From Ricordea florida (taxonomy: Eukaryota > Cnidaria > Anthozoa > Corallimorpharia > Ricordeidae), in NCBI GenBank assembly GCA_949710005.1, contig OX453272.1, positions 8,684,633 through 8,748,632 on the forward strand: a DNA stretch of 64,000 bases, read 5' to 3'. Shown here piece by piece: positions 39,427 to 51,619 of the stretch (position 1 is its first letter; every line of letters begins with the position of its first letter). The notes beneath the pieces are model-generated. The model saw only the letters and a program-made list of their open reading frames with translations, ran no database searches and was not told where the DNA came from. The position numbers were made by a program, and so were the translations under genes.

Positions 39427-41048
39427 CACTGCTTACTTTTGTGGATTTCTGCTTGTTTTTTAACAAGGGCCAAATGGGAACAGCAATCAAAATTGCTGTT
39501 TCTAATATAACAATCCCTATTAATGTCCAAACAATTGCTTCGGGCACTACTGGTTCAGGACATAAAGCATCACCTACAAAAAACAAAGATGTAAGTGATA
39601 AGCTCAACATAATGAGAACTGTAAATATTGAACTTCAATACAAAAAAATAAGTGGGAGTAACTGCTGAATACCTAACCACTTCATTTACATGTGTCGGAG
39701 GCTTTTGAAGAATGAAGCACATTACAGTGGACTCTATTGTTATTCATCAGTATGTTAATGAAGTGGCCGGGTATTCAGCAGTTAAGCCAATAAATGTACA
39801 GTTAATGGCGAAATTATTGGTTGAGAGACATGCTATGTAGACAGCAAAATAAAAGAAAGACAGGAGGCAAACTATAAAGGATGAAGGAGGAAGAAAAATA
39901 AAGAAATTTTGATAAGGCCCGGTCATATACGGCTTCAAAATTGCTGTTTTTGAAATGGACAATTTTTGCAAGCCAGATGGCCTTTTTATAACTCCAGCCT
40001 GCAGTGTCATGCCGAGAACTGATCAATTCTGAGAAGAAAAAGAATGTAAAATTCAAACAACATAAACTCCTAACAATTATGACTGAGATATATACAAGAA
40101 ACATAATACTCACTTGTTAATACAGGGGTTTGGCTGGGCAGTTGCACTAAATCTGAAGCTGATGATGTAGTTGGTACTTCTGATTTGTCTACTGTTTTGG
40201 TTATTGTTTTGCAGAGGGTGTCACTGGCCAATGTACACACCTGATGAACCATCTGACCCTCTTTACAATAACTGCACCGCTGACACGTATTCGTCAATTG
40301 GACTGAAAATGTTCCCTAAACAGATTCAATTAAAACCATTGGTACTACAATTATATTGAAAAGGTACACATCAAGTTCTATATCCCCTTATATCCTTTAT
40401 TTTTTTTTCATATTCATCTCCAAGTCCAAGAGTTGAGGTACTTCCCTGTGTTAATCTTCTCTGACTGATTAATCACTTGCACAAGGAAGGACTGGATTTT
40501 TCATGATCTTAAAGTGGCCTATATTCAACTAATTTGATTATAACAGTTTTTTTGAGGAACTAACACTGTGTTATCCATTGGTGGAACTGTTTGCTCCAAA
40601 GTGACAGAGATTTTTAGCATAGGACCTCCTTTGTGCTCTGCAATGGGAAACTGTGTCAACCAGCCAAATCTAACCAGTATACCCAAGCTTTACTTACTTC
40701 GGGACAGTCTCTGCACACGGAATCACTAAAGGTGCTGCAGGCCTTGACATAAACCTGCCCTTTTGAACATTTTGTGCATGCTATGCATCTGTGGATGTCA
40801 GTCTTGAAATAACTGCTGACAGGACATGCGCATTCAGTGTTTTTAATAGCAGTACACTTTCCCACTTCTTCTTTTCCACTATCACAATGATAGCAAGGCC
40901 TACAGGCACTTGCGTTATTAAAGGCACTATTAAAAGTCCCTTCAGGACATTTTTCACACTTTGGTGCACTGCTTGGGCTATGGCATTCTTTTGTTGAGTA
41001 TGTCCCTGGTGGACATAAGCACTTGGCTTGAACAAGTGAAAAAAGACA
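39427..41048 (-). CDS. TNF-receptor-superfamily gene: CRD and transmembrane exons
   Basis: Three consecutive minus-strand exons: 41048-40698, 40315-40114 and 39573-39427. Exon 41048-40698 encodes cysteine-rich domains with CPPGTYSTKEC, CEKCPEGTF, CRPCYHCDSGKEEVGKC, CACPVSSYF and CTKCSKGQVYVKAC. The next exon finishes a CRD (CQRCSYCKEGQM, CTLASDTLC) and a Thr/Ser-rich stalk. The third carries the membrane span (IVWTLIGIVILETAILIAV) and a basic stop-transfer. Phases are compatible throughout, and the last donor (TG|GTAAGTC, at 39426) leaves one base that fits the death-domain exon at 22051-21738. The combined frame is 1014 nt (337 residues) without the signal-peptide exon. The product is a death-domain receptor of uncertain subtype. 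Confidence 0.82.
39659..39784. repeat. Small MITE between TNFR exons
   Basis: The left end TAACTGCTGAATACCTAACC is mirrored by GGGTATTCAGCAGTTA on the right. It is 126 bp and lies in the intron between the CRD and transmembrane exons. Confidence 0.75.
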
Positions 41049-41964
41049 CTGCAAAACAGAAAAATAAAAGTCATTAACAGTGCGATAGTTAGTTACAAAA
41101 AGTAGCAGATGCCCTATTAGTAAACAAAACAAAAGACAAACATAATACTTTTTGATTCTTTATTACATAAATTATTAGACTGGTGTATTAGGGATTCTCT
41201 GTGTAATCTGAGAAAACCCCTATGTTACTAATTGTACTAAATGTTTAGGAAATGGGAAATAATGATTATATATACTGAAGGTCAACTTTCTAAGGACCTA
41301 CAAAGCTTGAGCTTGTAGACTTATTTTAAAGTGCACTCAGGTCAAGAGTAGCCATTGAGATTTCATTGGTGGTAACAGAGTGAGTTATACTATCTTCAAT
41401 GGCGCCTTCCATTCGACTGAATTTTCAGAAATTCTAAAACAAGAAATGGCTAAAAAAGCTAACTAACAAAAACCAACATTTGATTTGATTGCTTTAATGT
41501 AATATGATTTCATTTCATTTCATTTTTTTTGTGCTTTACAGTGTCCCCAATTAGTGCGTCAGTGCTAAATACAGTTGACACTCAAATAAAGTTCATTATT
41601 ATTATTATTAACTAAAGTTAAATGGAGCCGGAATTTCCAGCAAGAAAAACAGAGTCCAAAGATTTGGATCTTCCCTACTGGTTTGTCCTCTTTTTCGGTA
41701 ACCTAGAGAAAATGGCAAACAAAAACTTAAAATTTAAATCGGAATTCACGTGAATCAAGTGCTCCCTGCAGTTCACTTGCCGGCTAGGTGCTCTATATAC
41801 GTATCGAATAACATTCAAGAATGGTTTGTCCTTACACTTTATTAAAACTATCCACAGTATATTTTTCTTCCGAGCTACCAAACTGCGATATGAATAGTCT
41901 CATTTGCTAAGGTCTCCATAACTAACAGGCAAGAATCTTTGGCAAATAGAGCGACAACAGCGGT

Positions 41965-42063
41965 TACTAAAATTAGCTGGAAGCCCATATATATTAAGTA
42001 CAGTAACAACACCACAAATCGATCATATCCAGCAAAAATGATTTTCTCGTCTTTTTCTTCCAA
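41965..42063 (-). CDS. Candidate signal-peptide exon of the TNFR gene
   Basis: An ATG at 42063 opens a frame with a strongly hydrophobic segment (FVVLLLYLIYMGFQLIL). Splicing in phase 0 from a weak donor (TTA|GTAACC, near 41965) to the acceptor at 41049 would join it to a CRD exon starting CLFSLVQA, giving a plausible secretory signal. Other GT sites in the same open frame do not match the phase. Without transcripts this remains a proposal. Confidence 0.35.
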
Positions 42064-43430
42064 TGATGAGGTGGTCTTGCTTTCTAACTATAGGTGTAGT
42101 GAAGAGTGCTCGAGTCTTGGCTGTAATTGAATATGTTTATATGAACTTTTAAACGATCATGCCGAAGTTATAATAAATTATGATTAAGTAGTCTCACTCA
42201 GACACTACACTAATATATTAACTTTTTTTCGTACGTCGATACAATTGAAGCGAATTAAACTAATAGGTGAATTCTGTTCGTTTATACCTTAAATTCTATC
42301 CATTGTACTACTGTAGAATGTGGGAAATTGTTTATGGGATCGTGCAACAATTTGAACTCAGCATGCATGAGATCGACTGTGAAATGCACAATCAAACAAG
42401 GCATTGACGAGCTAACATTCCACAGCAAAGACAATGAAGTTCTTCTCAAAACAAGTCACTACATTGGAAAAACCTGAAAGAATCAAACGCTCAAATGGGA
42501 AAACTAAGCAACAGCTGCACGTTGCTAAAATCTGCAATCTGTTTCCAATATACTAGTTAATAGTGCCCAAGAAGAAACCCGCCGAATAATGTAAAGTATG
42601 CATAGTTTATCGCGGATCTCGGGTAGATTTCGTTAGTTTCATATAGAGTAAACAAAGAATAGATGTGTTCTCACCACAAAAGGAAATAAGAACCAAATCA
42701 AAGTCATTCCTCAGTTCGCAAAAGCTCGCATCAACAAAATACCATAAAATTCCCAGTCGCAGGTCCGTAGAGAAGGATGACGTAATATAGGCGTTCGCTG
42801 ATTGGACACAATGTTTGGGACTCTTGACAAGTCCATGCATGCAAGGACACGAAAAGAAAAAATAATATATAGATTTAGCCAAGCCTAAAAGCGGGGCTCC
42901 CGTTTAGCACTTTCATTTCACTTTAAACTGTAAAAGCATTCTAAAATATTGCGAAGAATTCACAAACGTTTTTTAACTATAGTTTAGTGTCGAGGTCGGT
43001 TAACTCGCTATGATTTTTGTCTAAACTTTCGTCTGCTATTAGTACGGTCTTTCTACCTACAAAGTCATGGAGTATATTCTACAAAAAACACAAATTATCA
43101 ATGTACTGTATTCTATTCCTGATGAAATTAACCATTCTATTTGCGTAAATGCATTTAAAAGATTTGTAGACGCTACTGGGAAATGCAGGACACAACTCTT
43201 GTCATTTTCGTGTTAAAACGAACACCTCGGTAAAATAAATGTTTACTCCAAGGTATGGTAAAATGTATGCAAAAGGGCTTAGATATAACTATCTATATAA
43301 AAACACATAGTTCCGCTAGCATTTTTACTTAATTTAGCTTGATATCGAGGTTCCAGTATATAGCCTGCATGGAAGCAAAATAAATGTAAATGTTTTTTCT
43401 TTTTCGTTATGTTATAATTAATTTGAGTTA
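42064..43430. other. Gene-free stretch upstream of the TNFR gene
   Basis: AT-rich, with no convincing exon on either strand. It would include the promoter of the receptor gene if the candidate first exon is right. Confidence 0.4.
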
Positions 43431-43534
43431 TGGATGCCACTCAAATTGAATTATTAAATGAAATCGTAAAATTATTAAGCACTCAAGAATCTATTACTGA
43501 ACTTCAGGGTTTCCTTCAATTCTATAATTCATAA

Positions 43535-43961
43535 TCATGGGCAAGAAACCTTCTCTGCTTTACCCTTCGAGCCGAGGTTTCTCTCTTGCATGGCTTTTAG
43601 CAGGGTATCTCGGCGTTCTTCGCTAAAATTTTGTCTGTTTTCCACAGCACGGAGTCTTTCCGCTTCTCGGCATTCTTCGCTAAAAATTTTGTCTGTTTTC
43701 CACAGCACGGAGTCTTTCCGCTTCTCGACGTTCTTCGTTAACATTTTGTCTGTTTTCTCGAGCCCGGACTCTTTGTGCTTGTCGGCGTTCTTCGCTATAA
43801 TTTCGTCTCCTTTCTCTTTCCCGAGCGCGCCTTCTTTGGCGATCTTCTTCGCTCATTCTTCCCCAGTTAATTCTTGCTCTCTTCCGCTCTCTTTCCCGTT
43901 GCTCTTCTCCTGAACCCTGTGTTCTGCAAATTATATTTTCTCTGCTATTGTTTGTTGACAT
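43535..43961 (-). pseudogene. Arg/Glu-rich tandem-repeat ORF, frameshifted
   Basis: Two overlapping minus-strand frames (43961-43680 and 43744-43535) carry the same kind of 19-residue repeat, (S/N)EERREAERLRAVENRQNF. An upstream basic segment has SEEDRQRRRARERERRR. DNA-level copies of the unit (about 57 bp) are nearly identical, and the frame changes inside the array, so a small indel between repeat units probably broke it. I cannot assign a function. The Arg-rich repeated helices resemble DNA-binding repeat domains found in some transposon proteins. Confidence 0.4.
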
Positions 43962-44338
43962 AGCAATAGAAATTGTTTCGTTTATCCTTTAGTAAAACTT
44001 GAACAGTGTAGAGTAATAATATTGTCTCAAAAAGACAATGAACGGACTGAAAATTTCTTTTTCAGTCGTCAACGCAATTTCCCGCCAAAAATACGTGGGC
44101 TACCAGACTCGAGACTTGAGCCCACGATCTAGTAAATCAATTACTGGTTAGCGGAGTTGACACATGAGCCCACAATATGGTCATGTGATGCTGGTCAGTG
44201 GCTATCCCGTTTTGACAGCTGGCAATTGACCACATTGTGAATGTGGATTTGCCAAGACACGCCTGAGATACCCCTCCCTTCCTTTTGATAGTCTCCCCTA
44301 CCCTACCCTACGAATTTTTTTTACTACATGTGAAAAAG

Positions 44339-44797
44339 TCACAATTGGACCTTCCTTCTGCATGAATTTTTTTTTTGCCTTCCCCGCCCCATCACTTTTC
44401 TAATGGTCCGTCCCTTATGATGCGGAATGGTCCAAAAAAGAAATGCTAGGGGTACCTTGGTCCTGGTTTCCAACGTGGCATCTTTGTTGTCGTTTCTTCG
44501 AGTTTCATCGCGAGGCACCTTGTCTTTATCAGCAAATGCTCTTCTGTCACTCTGTCCACATTTTCTGTTCACTGGTAACTCGTTTGATTTCTGGTTTGAT
44601 TTTAGTGAGACATTCGCTAAATCATTTGATTCTTTTGCTATTTTCAGTTCGCGGAACGACCCGTTTCGAAACATACGCTCATTACACACGCCATCTTTTA
44701 GAGTGGTTCTACCGCGAACAGTGTGTGGGTCTGTATGTTTGAGCGTAGAAAAGATGACACCATTTGTTTTCAACATATTCGCCATCGACTTCGACAT
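44339..44797 (-). CDS. Uncertain 152-aa ORF, possibly a first exon
   Basis: A highly charged frame starting MSKSMANMLKTNG, rich in Lys/Arg/Asp/Asn, with no recognisable domain. A GT (AAG|GTACCC) after ETRTK could be a donor, making this a first exon of a leftward gene, but no following exon was found. The opposite strand is open too, which lowers confidence. Confidence 0.2.
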   Translation of the reverse strand: MSKSMANMLKTNGVIFSTLKHTDPHTVRGRTTLKDGVCNERMFRNGSFRELKIAKESNDLANVSLKSNQKSNELPVNRKCGQSDRRAFADKDKVPRDETRRNDNKDATLETRTKVPLAFLFWTIPHHKGRTIRKVMGRGRQKKNSCRRKVQL

Positions 44798-44870
44798 CGC
44801 AGAAAGAAGTTTGCGCCCGTATTACGTGTCTACGGTATTTCCCACTGCACGTGACTGCCATTTGCGATGA

Positions 44871-45620
44871 AACTCGAGTGTAAACCTATAGTCGGTCGCC
44901 CGACTAATTAATTTTAAAAGCACAATTTGAAATGATTTACACAGCGTATGTGTACATGAAGGGGGGGTTAACATCTAGGTACCACTTGTCACAACCTCTT
45001 TCCTTCCCTGATCTTTTGAAATCATTGAATGTCATTAGTAAAATGAAGTAATATACAAACCTAGAAATAAAATGAAAATTTCTTGAACTCATCAAACATC
45101 AATTTACTTTGTTATAAGAATTTTTCTTGTAACTTATATCTATGAGCATAAACTAAAAACTTGCACACACATAGGAAAAGATGAAAGTTACTATATATAT
45201 CTCCTGCATCAAAAATGTTACATGCTGCATTACAATAGGGCCAAGTATTCGAGGTTCTACTTTCTGTTAAAATTACTGCCACAAAAACTCCTTTTGGAGG
45301 CTCATGTCGCTCCCAAATATTTCCAAATGTAATTTACTGTAGTTGCCGTTACGTAGGCAGCTTATAGTCAATGCAAGTAATGGAACTACATGTAAAGTAC
45401 ATTGTGTGAAGAGATGAGAAAATGCCGATACTGCGCCAAATCATAATTTAAATATATATATAAATATATAAAATAATAATTAAAAAATATATATATAAAT
45501 AAAATCATAATAAAATGTAGAAAAATGTTGAAATTCTTAAAAAAGATTTATTCAAAGTTCTACACCATAAAATTTATCCAAATATTTTATCAAGATATTT
45601 TTAAAAATGAAAATGAATTA
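44871..45620. other. AT-rich stretch to the left of Polinton 2
   Basis: No gene seen. 45430-45520 is almost pure A/T with ATATAT runs. The left terminus and TIR of Polinton 2 must lie in or near this interval, but the matching right TIR is outside the window so the boundary cannot be set. Confidence 0.45.
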
Positions 45621-45645
45621 TTTAATTAAGATTTAAAGAAAAGTA

Positions 45646-48600
45646 ATGAAATACAAAATGGAACAACAACTAAATAAACTAACTAGTGATCAATTATATC
45701 AACTACTTAGATGGTATAGTACTAAAGAAATAGGAAAATTGAGACTTAAAGCACAACGTATTGATGCATTGAGTAATATTCCTGAAATAATTAATAACGT
45801 TCAACAAATCGTTGATAATATCCGAGAAATTATTACATCATTACGTATTACACCAAAAAGACCAGCGAATCAACCAAATCTACCACTTCCTATTCCGCAT
45901 AATACACCACCTACAATTAAACATACTAAACTTCCTCGACCTCCGCCTCCTAAACTTTATATACCACCTCCAAATACAATGCCAGGAACACCTCCAGGTT
46001 CTCCACAACGATTTAGACCAGGAACACCTCCAGGTTCTCCACCCCCCACACCAAAAAATAAACCTCCCCGACCTCCACCACCTAAACTTTACAAAAAACA
46101 AACCCACATACCCACTCCAAGAAAAAATAAAACTCAAACTCAAGCTATAATACCTAACACAAGAAAAAATATTGTATTTAGTTTTATGAATGAAGCAAAG
46201 AGTTTAATGAAAAAAATTAAGGAAACAAAAACAAAAGATAAAACTTTTAATTGGATAAAAAATCAAATATCGAAAGTAGTTGATAAAGTTAAATCTACAG
46301 GAGATGGTCTTAAAAATCTTATAAATAATAACAAGCAACCCGAAAGACCTATTCCACCACCAAGAAAAAATAAAAATAAAAAACAGTCTAAACCTACTAT
46401 ACCCTCTACAAGAAAAAATATTACACAACCTCAACCTTCGACATCTACTATAGAAGATGAACCAATTAATGAAGAAGATTTAACAATAGAAGAAATAGAT
46501 CCAGCGTTGAATGGATATCTGAAAAGTTATAGGATAGATGGTAATAGAGAGGATGATCCTGCAACATATATGAATAAAATAAAACAAAAAGTTATAAATC
46601 ATATTAATCAACAAAAGAAACCAATAAAAGCAAGATTTATATTAGCATGTAGGTTGGTAAAGGATTCTTTACTTTTAAAAAAAGTTGTTGAAGAAGAAGA
46701 CAAATATTTTCACTCACATACAGAAACAATTACTGAAGGGGATGATGTAACTGAATTATTCGATGGTATGAGAAATCACTTGCTAAATGATTATGAAAGA
46801 TTTTTATCAAACGGTTACAAATTTAAATTTAGTTATATACAATTTTTTGATATATATATATTGATCCATTCGAGCCTCTCGCTGCTAGTTCTTATCTTCC
46901 TACACCTGAAGTAATAGCAAATAGAAAGGCAACTACAAATCCTCAAAATTATTATGATCATGATTGTTTTAAGTGGTGTGTAACTATATCAGAATATCCT
47001 TCAGATTCTCATCCTGAGAGAGTAACTAAAGAATTGATAGAAAAATCTAAAAATTTTAACTGGGAAGGGCTTGAGTTTCCACTTAAAATAAAAGATGTTG
47101 ATAAATTTGAAAAACAAAATCCAAAATATAAAATTAACATACATGGATTTGGTAAAGTAGGAGATGAAGTTTGGAGTAAAGAGGTGGTTTATCCTCTAAA
47201 AATAAGTAAAAAAGAAACTGGCACTTTAATTGAATTACTTTTAATATTTAATGAGAGAGGAACAAACCATTATATTTTGATAAATAATTTTGGAAGACTT
47301 GTAACATCTCAAGTTAATAATCATCAACATAAACGTTTTTATTGTCGTAGATGCTACAACTCATTTGATAAAGAAAAATCATTAAAAGAACATGAAGAAT
47401 ATTGTAAAAAAAATGATGAAGTTAAGATCATTATGCCTATAAATGAAGATAAAAGTCCAAAATATATTAATTTCACTAATTATCAAAGACAAATGAAAGT
47501 GCCATTTGTTATAAGTGTTGACTTTGAGAGTTTTTTAGTACCAATTCCTCATACTTATCCAACTGATAAAAGTAAAAGTTACACTATTAAATATGAAAAG
47601 CATATTCCCTCAGGTTATAGTCGTTTTATAAAATGTTCTGATGATGAAATATTAGATGGTGTAGAACTTGATGAAGAAATATTCATAAATAAAGTAAAAA
47701 ATTATACCGCTAAATCTAAAGATGAAGATGTTGGTAAAATTTTTATTAAAGATATTGTAAATGTTATGAAAGTTATTTATAAAAATATTATTAATCCTAA
47801 AGTTTATAAAAACAAAAATAAGAAGCTGAAAGATATGAGTGAAAATGATAAAAAAGATTATAATAATGCTACTCATTGTCATATATGTAAGGGTGAATTA
47901 GGTGGAGATAAGGTAATGGATCACTGCCATCTTACAGGAAAATATAGAGGTGCAGCACACAATAGTTGTAACTTAAAATATGAAGTTCCAAAATTTATAC
48001 CAGTTATTATTCACAATTTATCCGGATATGATTCATATCTTTTTATTAAAAATCTTGCTGAAATAGATGGTGATGATGATTTTAAAATAAATTGTATACC
48101 TATTAATGAACAAAAATATATTACTTTTTCAAAAAATATTATAGTTAATGAATTCTATAGTAAAAAGGATAAAAAGATGGTTAAGATGAAACGTGAACTT
48201 AGATTTATTGATTCCGCCAAATTTATGAAAGCCAGCCTTAGCAGTTTAGCTGACAATCTTACAAAATGTGGAAATTGTGAAACGTGTAAACCTGGAGATT
48301 GTTTGAAGAGATATGATAAAGATGGAGAAATAATTAAGTATAATGGTATTGGCAGATGTGGAAAATGTGAGAATTGCATGGTAGTTGGAAAAAGATGTCT
48401 TTCTCCAAAAGATGATAAATTAATAGAAACAAAAAAGGAATTTGGTGATAAAACATATTTAATGTTGAGGAAAGGTGTTTATCCATATAGGTATGTTACC
48501 GGTATTAATAAACTTGATGAAACTAAACTTCCACCAATAGAAGAGTTTTATTCAAAATTAAATGATGAAAATATATCACAAGATGATTATGAACATGCAC

Positions 48601-50174
48601 AAAATGTTTGGAAAACTTTTAATATGAAATCAATGAGAGAATATCACGATCTATATAATAAGTCAGATACTTTACTTTTAGCAGATGTGTTTGAGAATTT
48701 TAGAGATAATTGTATTAAGAATTATGGTTTGGATCCCGCTCAATATCTTACAGCTCCCGGGCTAGCTATGGATGCAGCATTAAAGATTACAAATGTTAGA
48801 TTAGAGTTGTTATCTGATCCTGATATGTTACTTATGTTTGAGAAAATGATTCGAGGGGGTGTAGCACAAATATCAAATAAATATGCAAAAGCTAATAACC
48901 CATACATGGGAGAAGAATATGATCCTAACCAGGAAACAAATTATATTATAGATCTTGATGCAAATAACTTATATGGAGGAGGAATGAGTGAACCACTCCC
49001 CACTGGTGGTTTTAAAATGGTTAAAGAAGAAGAGATTGATCTTATAAATTGGAGAGAAACACCAGGTATATATGAGGTTGATTTAGAATATCCTGAACAT
49101 CTTCATGATTTACATAATGATTATCCTCTAGCTCCAGAGAGAATGAAAGTTAACAAGGTGGAAAAATTAATCCCAAACCTAAATAATAAGGAAAAGTATG
49201 TAGTTCATCATAGAACATTGAAACTTTATGAAAGTTTAGGATTAAAAATAACAAAGGTTCATAGAGGTATTATATTTGAAGAGTCTGCATGGCTAAAACC
49301 TTATATCGATTTTAATACTAAATTAAGAGCTCAAGCAACTAATGATTTTGAAAAAGATTTATACAAGTTAATAAATAACTCTGTCTTTGGTAAGACAATG
49401 GAAAATATTAGAAAACATGTTGATGTGAGATTAGTTACAAATCGGATAGCAGCAAAAAAATTAATATCAAGACCCAACTATCTATATCGCACTATCTTTT
49501 CTGAAAATCTTGTTGCTATTCACATGAAGAAAACTGAATTAGTATTTAATAAACCTGTTTATTTGGGTGCATGTATTCTTGATGAGGCTAAAAGGATAAT
49601 GTATAATTTTTATTATAATTATATCAAAGCAAAATGGGGGGAAAATGTAGAATTACTTATGACTGACACTGATAGTCTTGTATGTAATATAAAAACACAA
49701 GATTTCTACAAAGATATAAGTGTTGATGTTAAAGAATGGTTTGATACTAGTAATTATCCAAAAGATCATCCTTCGGGAATTGAGGTTGGTATTAATAAGA
49801 AAGTAATATCTATGTTTAAAGATGAGTTTGGTGGAGATATAATAATTGAATTTGTTGGTCTACGTGCAAAGTTATACTCTATATTAACGATTAAAGATAT
49901 AGAAATAAAAAGGTGTAAAGGAATTAAGAAATCAGTTGTAAAGAATGATATAACTCATAATGATTTTAAAGATTGTCTATTCACTGGAAAACCTCAAATG
50001 AGATCATTTAATTTAATTAAAAACACGGGGCTTGATCTTTTTGCTGTATCAGTTAATAAAAAAGCATTATCTTCTGATGATGATAAAAGATTAATTAAAG
50101 AAAATAGAATAAATACTTGGGCTATTGGACATTATCGTTCCAAAACAGAATCTGGTGGAAGTTCTGTATCATAA
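45646..50174 (+). pseudogene. POLB: Polinton 2 family B DNA polymerase, one frameshift at a (TA)n repeat
   Basis: The first frame (45646-46914) has an N-terminal helical domain (KLTSDQLYQLLRWYSTKEIG) and a long Pro-rich linker with PRPPPPKLY and PGTPPGSP repeats. It then has the same YRIDG and FFDIYI blocks as element 1 PolB. Inside the TA run at 46849-46861 the frame shifts by one. The next frame resumes with DPFEPLAASSYLP and is open to 50174. Catalytic motifs are all present: Exo I VDFESF, the Endo VII-like CHICK...MDHCHLTGKYRGAAH, Exo II HNLSGYD, Exo III YHDLYNKSD, Pol A DLDANNLYG, Pol B NNSVFGKT and Pol C TDTDS. Unlike element 1 it has a Cys-rich insertion (CGNCETCKPGDC, CGKCENCMVVGKRC) between Exo II and Exo III. 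The N-terminus lacks the Rho_N-like domain. Confidence 0.88.
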
Positions 50175-51124
50175 GGAATAACCTGTAATTCTTCCCTAAC
50201 AAAACCTCGTCTTGGACCATCAATTAAATAATATAAAACAGGCTGATTAGGTGAAATCACACTTTTAGAAATATCATAAACCTGAATACTCCAAATAGGA
50301 TCTGTAGCCCGCCTTTTTTCACCACCCTCAAGTTCACCAGGAGAAAGTAAGTATCTAGCTTTAACACTAGGAGGTAATCTAACCTCATCAAGACCTACCC
50401 TACGTTTGTAATTTTTAGGTTCAATATCAACCTCTTTCAGTTTTATAGCTTTATCAGGTTCTTTACCAGTTAATCTTGTTGGTGTATTATTCAAAGTTTT
50501 CAAAATATCTGGTAATCGTTTCACCCATACTCTAGATCGATCATCACTAATCATTTCTTGTGCATATTGATGACTAAATAATCTTTCACCTAATATTCTG
50601 TTTGCATTTTCTACAAATGCCTGAGCTCTATGATTTCCAGCTTCACTTCTCTGTATTTTCACATTATGGTAATTCATAAGTTTACCAACCTCACCCATAA
50701 ATTCTCTTCCAGGATCAACAATTAATGTTTTAGGATATTTCATTTTTCTGGAATATATTTTTTCAAAAGCTTTGGATATCTCATGGCTTTCTTTTGAGGT
50801 TAATGATTCAGCATCTTTATATCTTGAGGCAACATCAACCACAACTAATGCGTATTTATATGTTTTTCTTCCAACTCTATCATGTGGTAAAAATAATAAA
50901 TCTGCTTGGTGAATCTGATTAGGTTTATCCACAGTCCAGTGTGGTCTAGGTATATACTTTGGAGCTGGTAGATATATTTGCCATATTGCCTGTTTCTGAA
51001 GCCATTGTTTTGCTATATTTTCACTTACTTTTGCTTTCTCAGCTAATTTAGGAATTGCAGAATATCCTTTCCAATACCCATCAGTTGAATAATATATTTT
51101 TGATAACATGCTTTCGTTACTCAT
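50132..51124 (-). CDS. INT: Polinton 2 integrase
   Basis: 330 residues, intact, closely similar to the element 1 integrase over its full length (YYSTDGYWKGYSAIPKL, PRPHWTVDKPNQIHQADLLF). The DDE residues lie in HQADLLFLP, IVDPGREFMG and AFVENANRILGERL. The third motif has VENAN instead of VERAN. The 3' end overlaps the PolB 3' end by 43 bp on the opposite strand, since no TFIIB-like gene lies between them here. The start codon is back-to-back with the MCP promoter region (35 bp apart). Confidence 0.9.
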   Translation of the reverse strand: MSNESMLSKIYYSTDGYWKGYSAIPKLAEKAKVSENIAKQWLQKQAIWQIYLPAPKYIPRPHWTVDKPNQIHQADLLFLPHDRVGRKTYKYALVVVDVASRYKDAESLTSKESHEISKAFEKIYSRKMKYPKTLIVDPGREFMGEVGKLMNYHNVKIQRSEAGNHRAQAFVENANRILGERLFSHQYAQEMISDDRSRVWVKRLPDILKTLNNTPTRLTGKEPDKAIKLKEVDIEPKNYKRRVGLDEVRLPPSVKARYLLSPGELEGGEKRRATDPIWSIQVYDISKSVISPNQPVLYYLIDGPRRGFVREELQVIPYDTELPPDSVLER

Positions 51125-51158
51125 TTAAAGATTACCCATCCCCTCCTTAAAATAAAAT
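51123..51158 (+). promoter_or_regulatory. INT/MCP divergent promoter of Polinton 2
   Basis: The 34 bp between the divergent start codons contain TTTAAAGATT, 35 nt before the MCP ATG. Its first bases overlap the INT start codon on the other strand. Confidence 0.4.
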
Positions 51159-51597
51159 ATGTCGCAAACTATATCTGAAAAAATTAACCCAAACAGGATT
51201 CCAAGAGAGCCACTAGGTTTGAAAGCGGAATCAATATTGAATAGAATTACACTAAATCCATCATCAGCCGATCCAGGAGAAACACTATATATAAATATTC
51301 CAAAACTTACCCAGAATTTAGTTCTTATACCTGGAAGTTTATCTCTACTATTTAACTTGACTGTTGATGGCCATGAAGATAACACCCTCGTGAATAATGT
51401 AGGTAGTAACCTTGTATCCAGACTCAGGGTTCTTTTTGGTGGTGAAACATTACAGGATACCCAAAGATACGATCTATTTCAAACCTACCATGACTTATTC
51501 TTAACAGATGAAGAACGGGAGGATAGATTAAGGCAAGGTATTTCTTCTGTAAACATGAGGAAGCTAAGGACAAATGCGGGTGATAAGGTAGACACAG
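51159..51597 (+). pseudogene. MCP: Polinton 2 major capsid protein, 5' part
   Basis: About 146 codons matching the N-terminal third of the element 1 MCP (LNRITLNPSSADPGETLYIN, LFGGETLQDTQRYDLFQTYH, RTNAGDKV). After DTA the frame enters the terminal inverted repeat of the inserted element and stops within it. The remainder of the gene resumes at 55713. Confidence 0.88.
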
Positions 51598-51619
51598 CCC
51601 TTGTAGGAATTCAGTACAT

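Noticed and set aside
44427..44870. 147-aa plus-strand frame
   Set aside because: Low-complexity Ser/Phe/Leu composition is typical of the antisense of a Lys/Arg/Asp-rich frame. Neither strand is convincing.
45880..46434. Trp/Arg/Phe-rich minus-strand frames opposite Polinton 2 PolB
   Set aside because: They are antisense products of the Pro- and Lys-rich coding strand.
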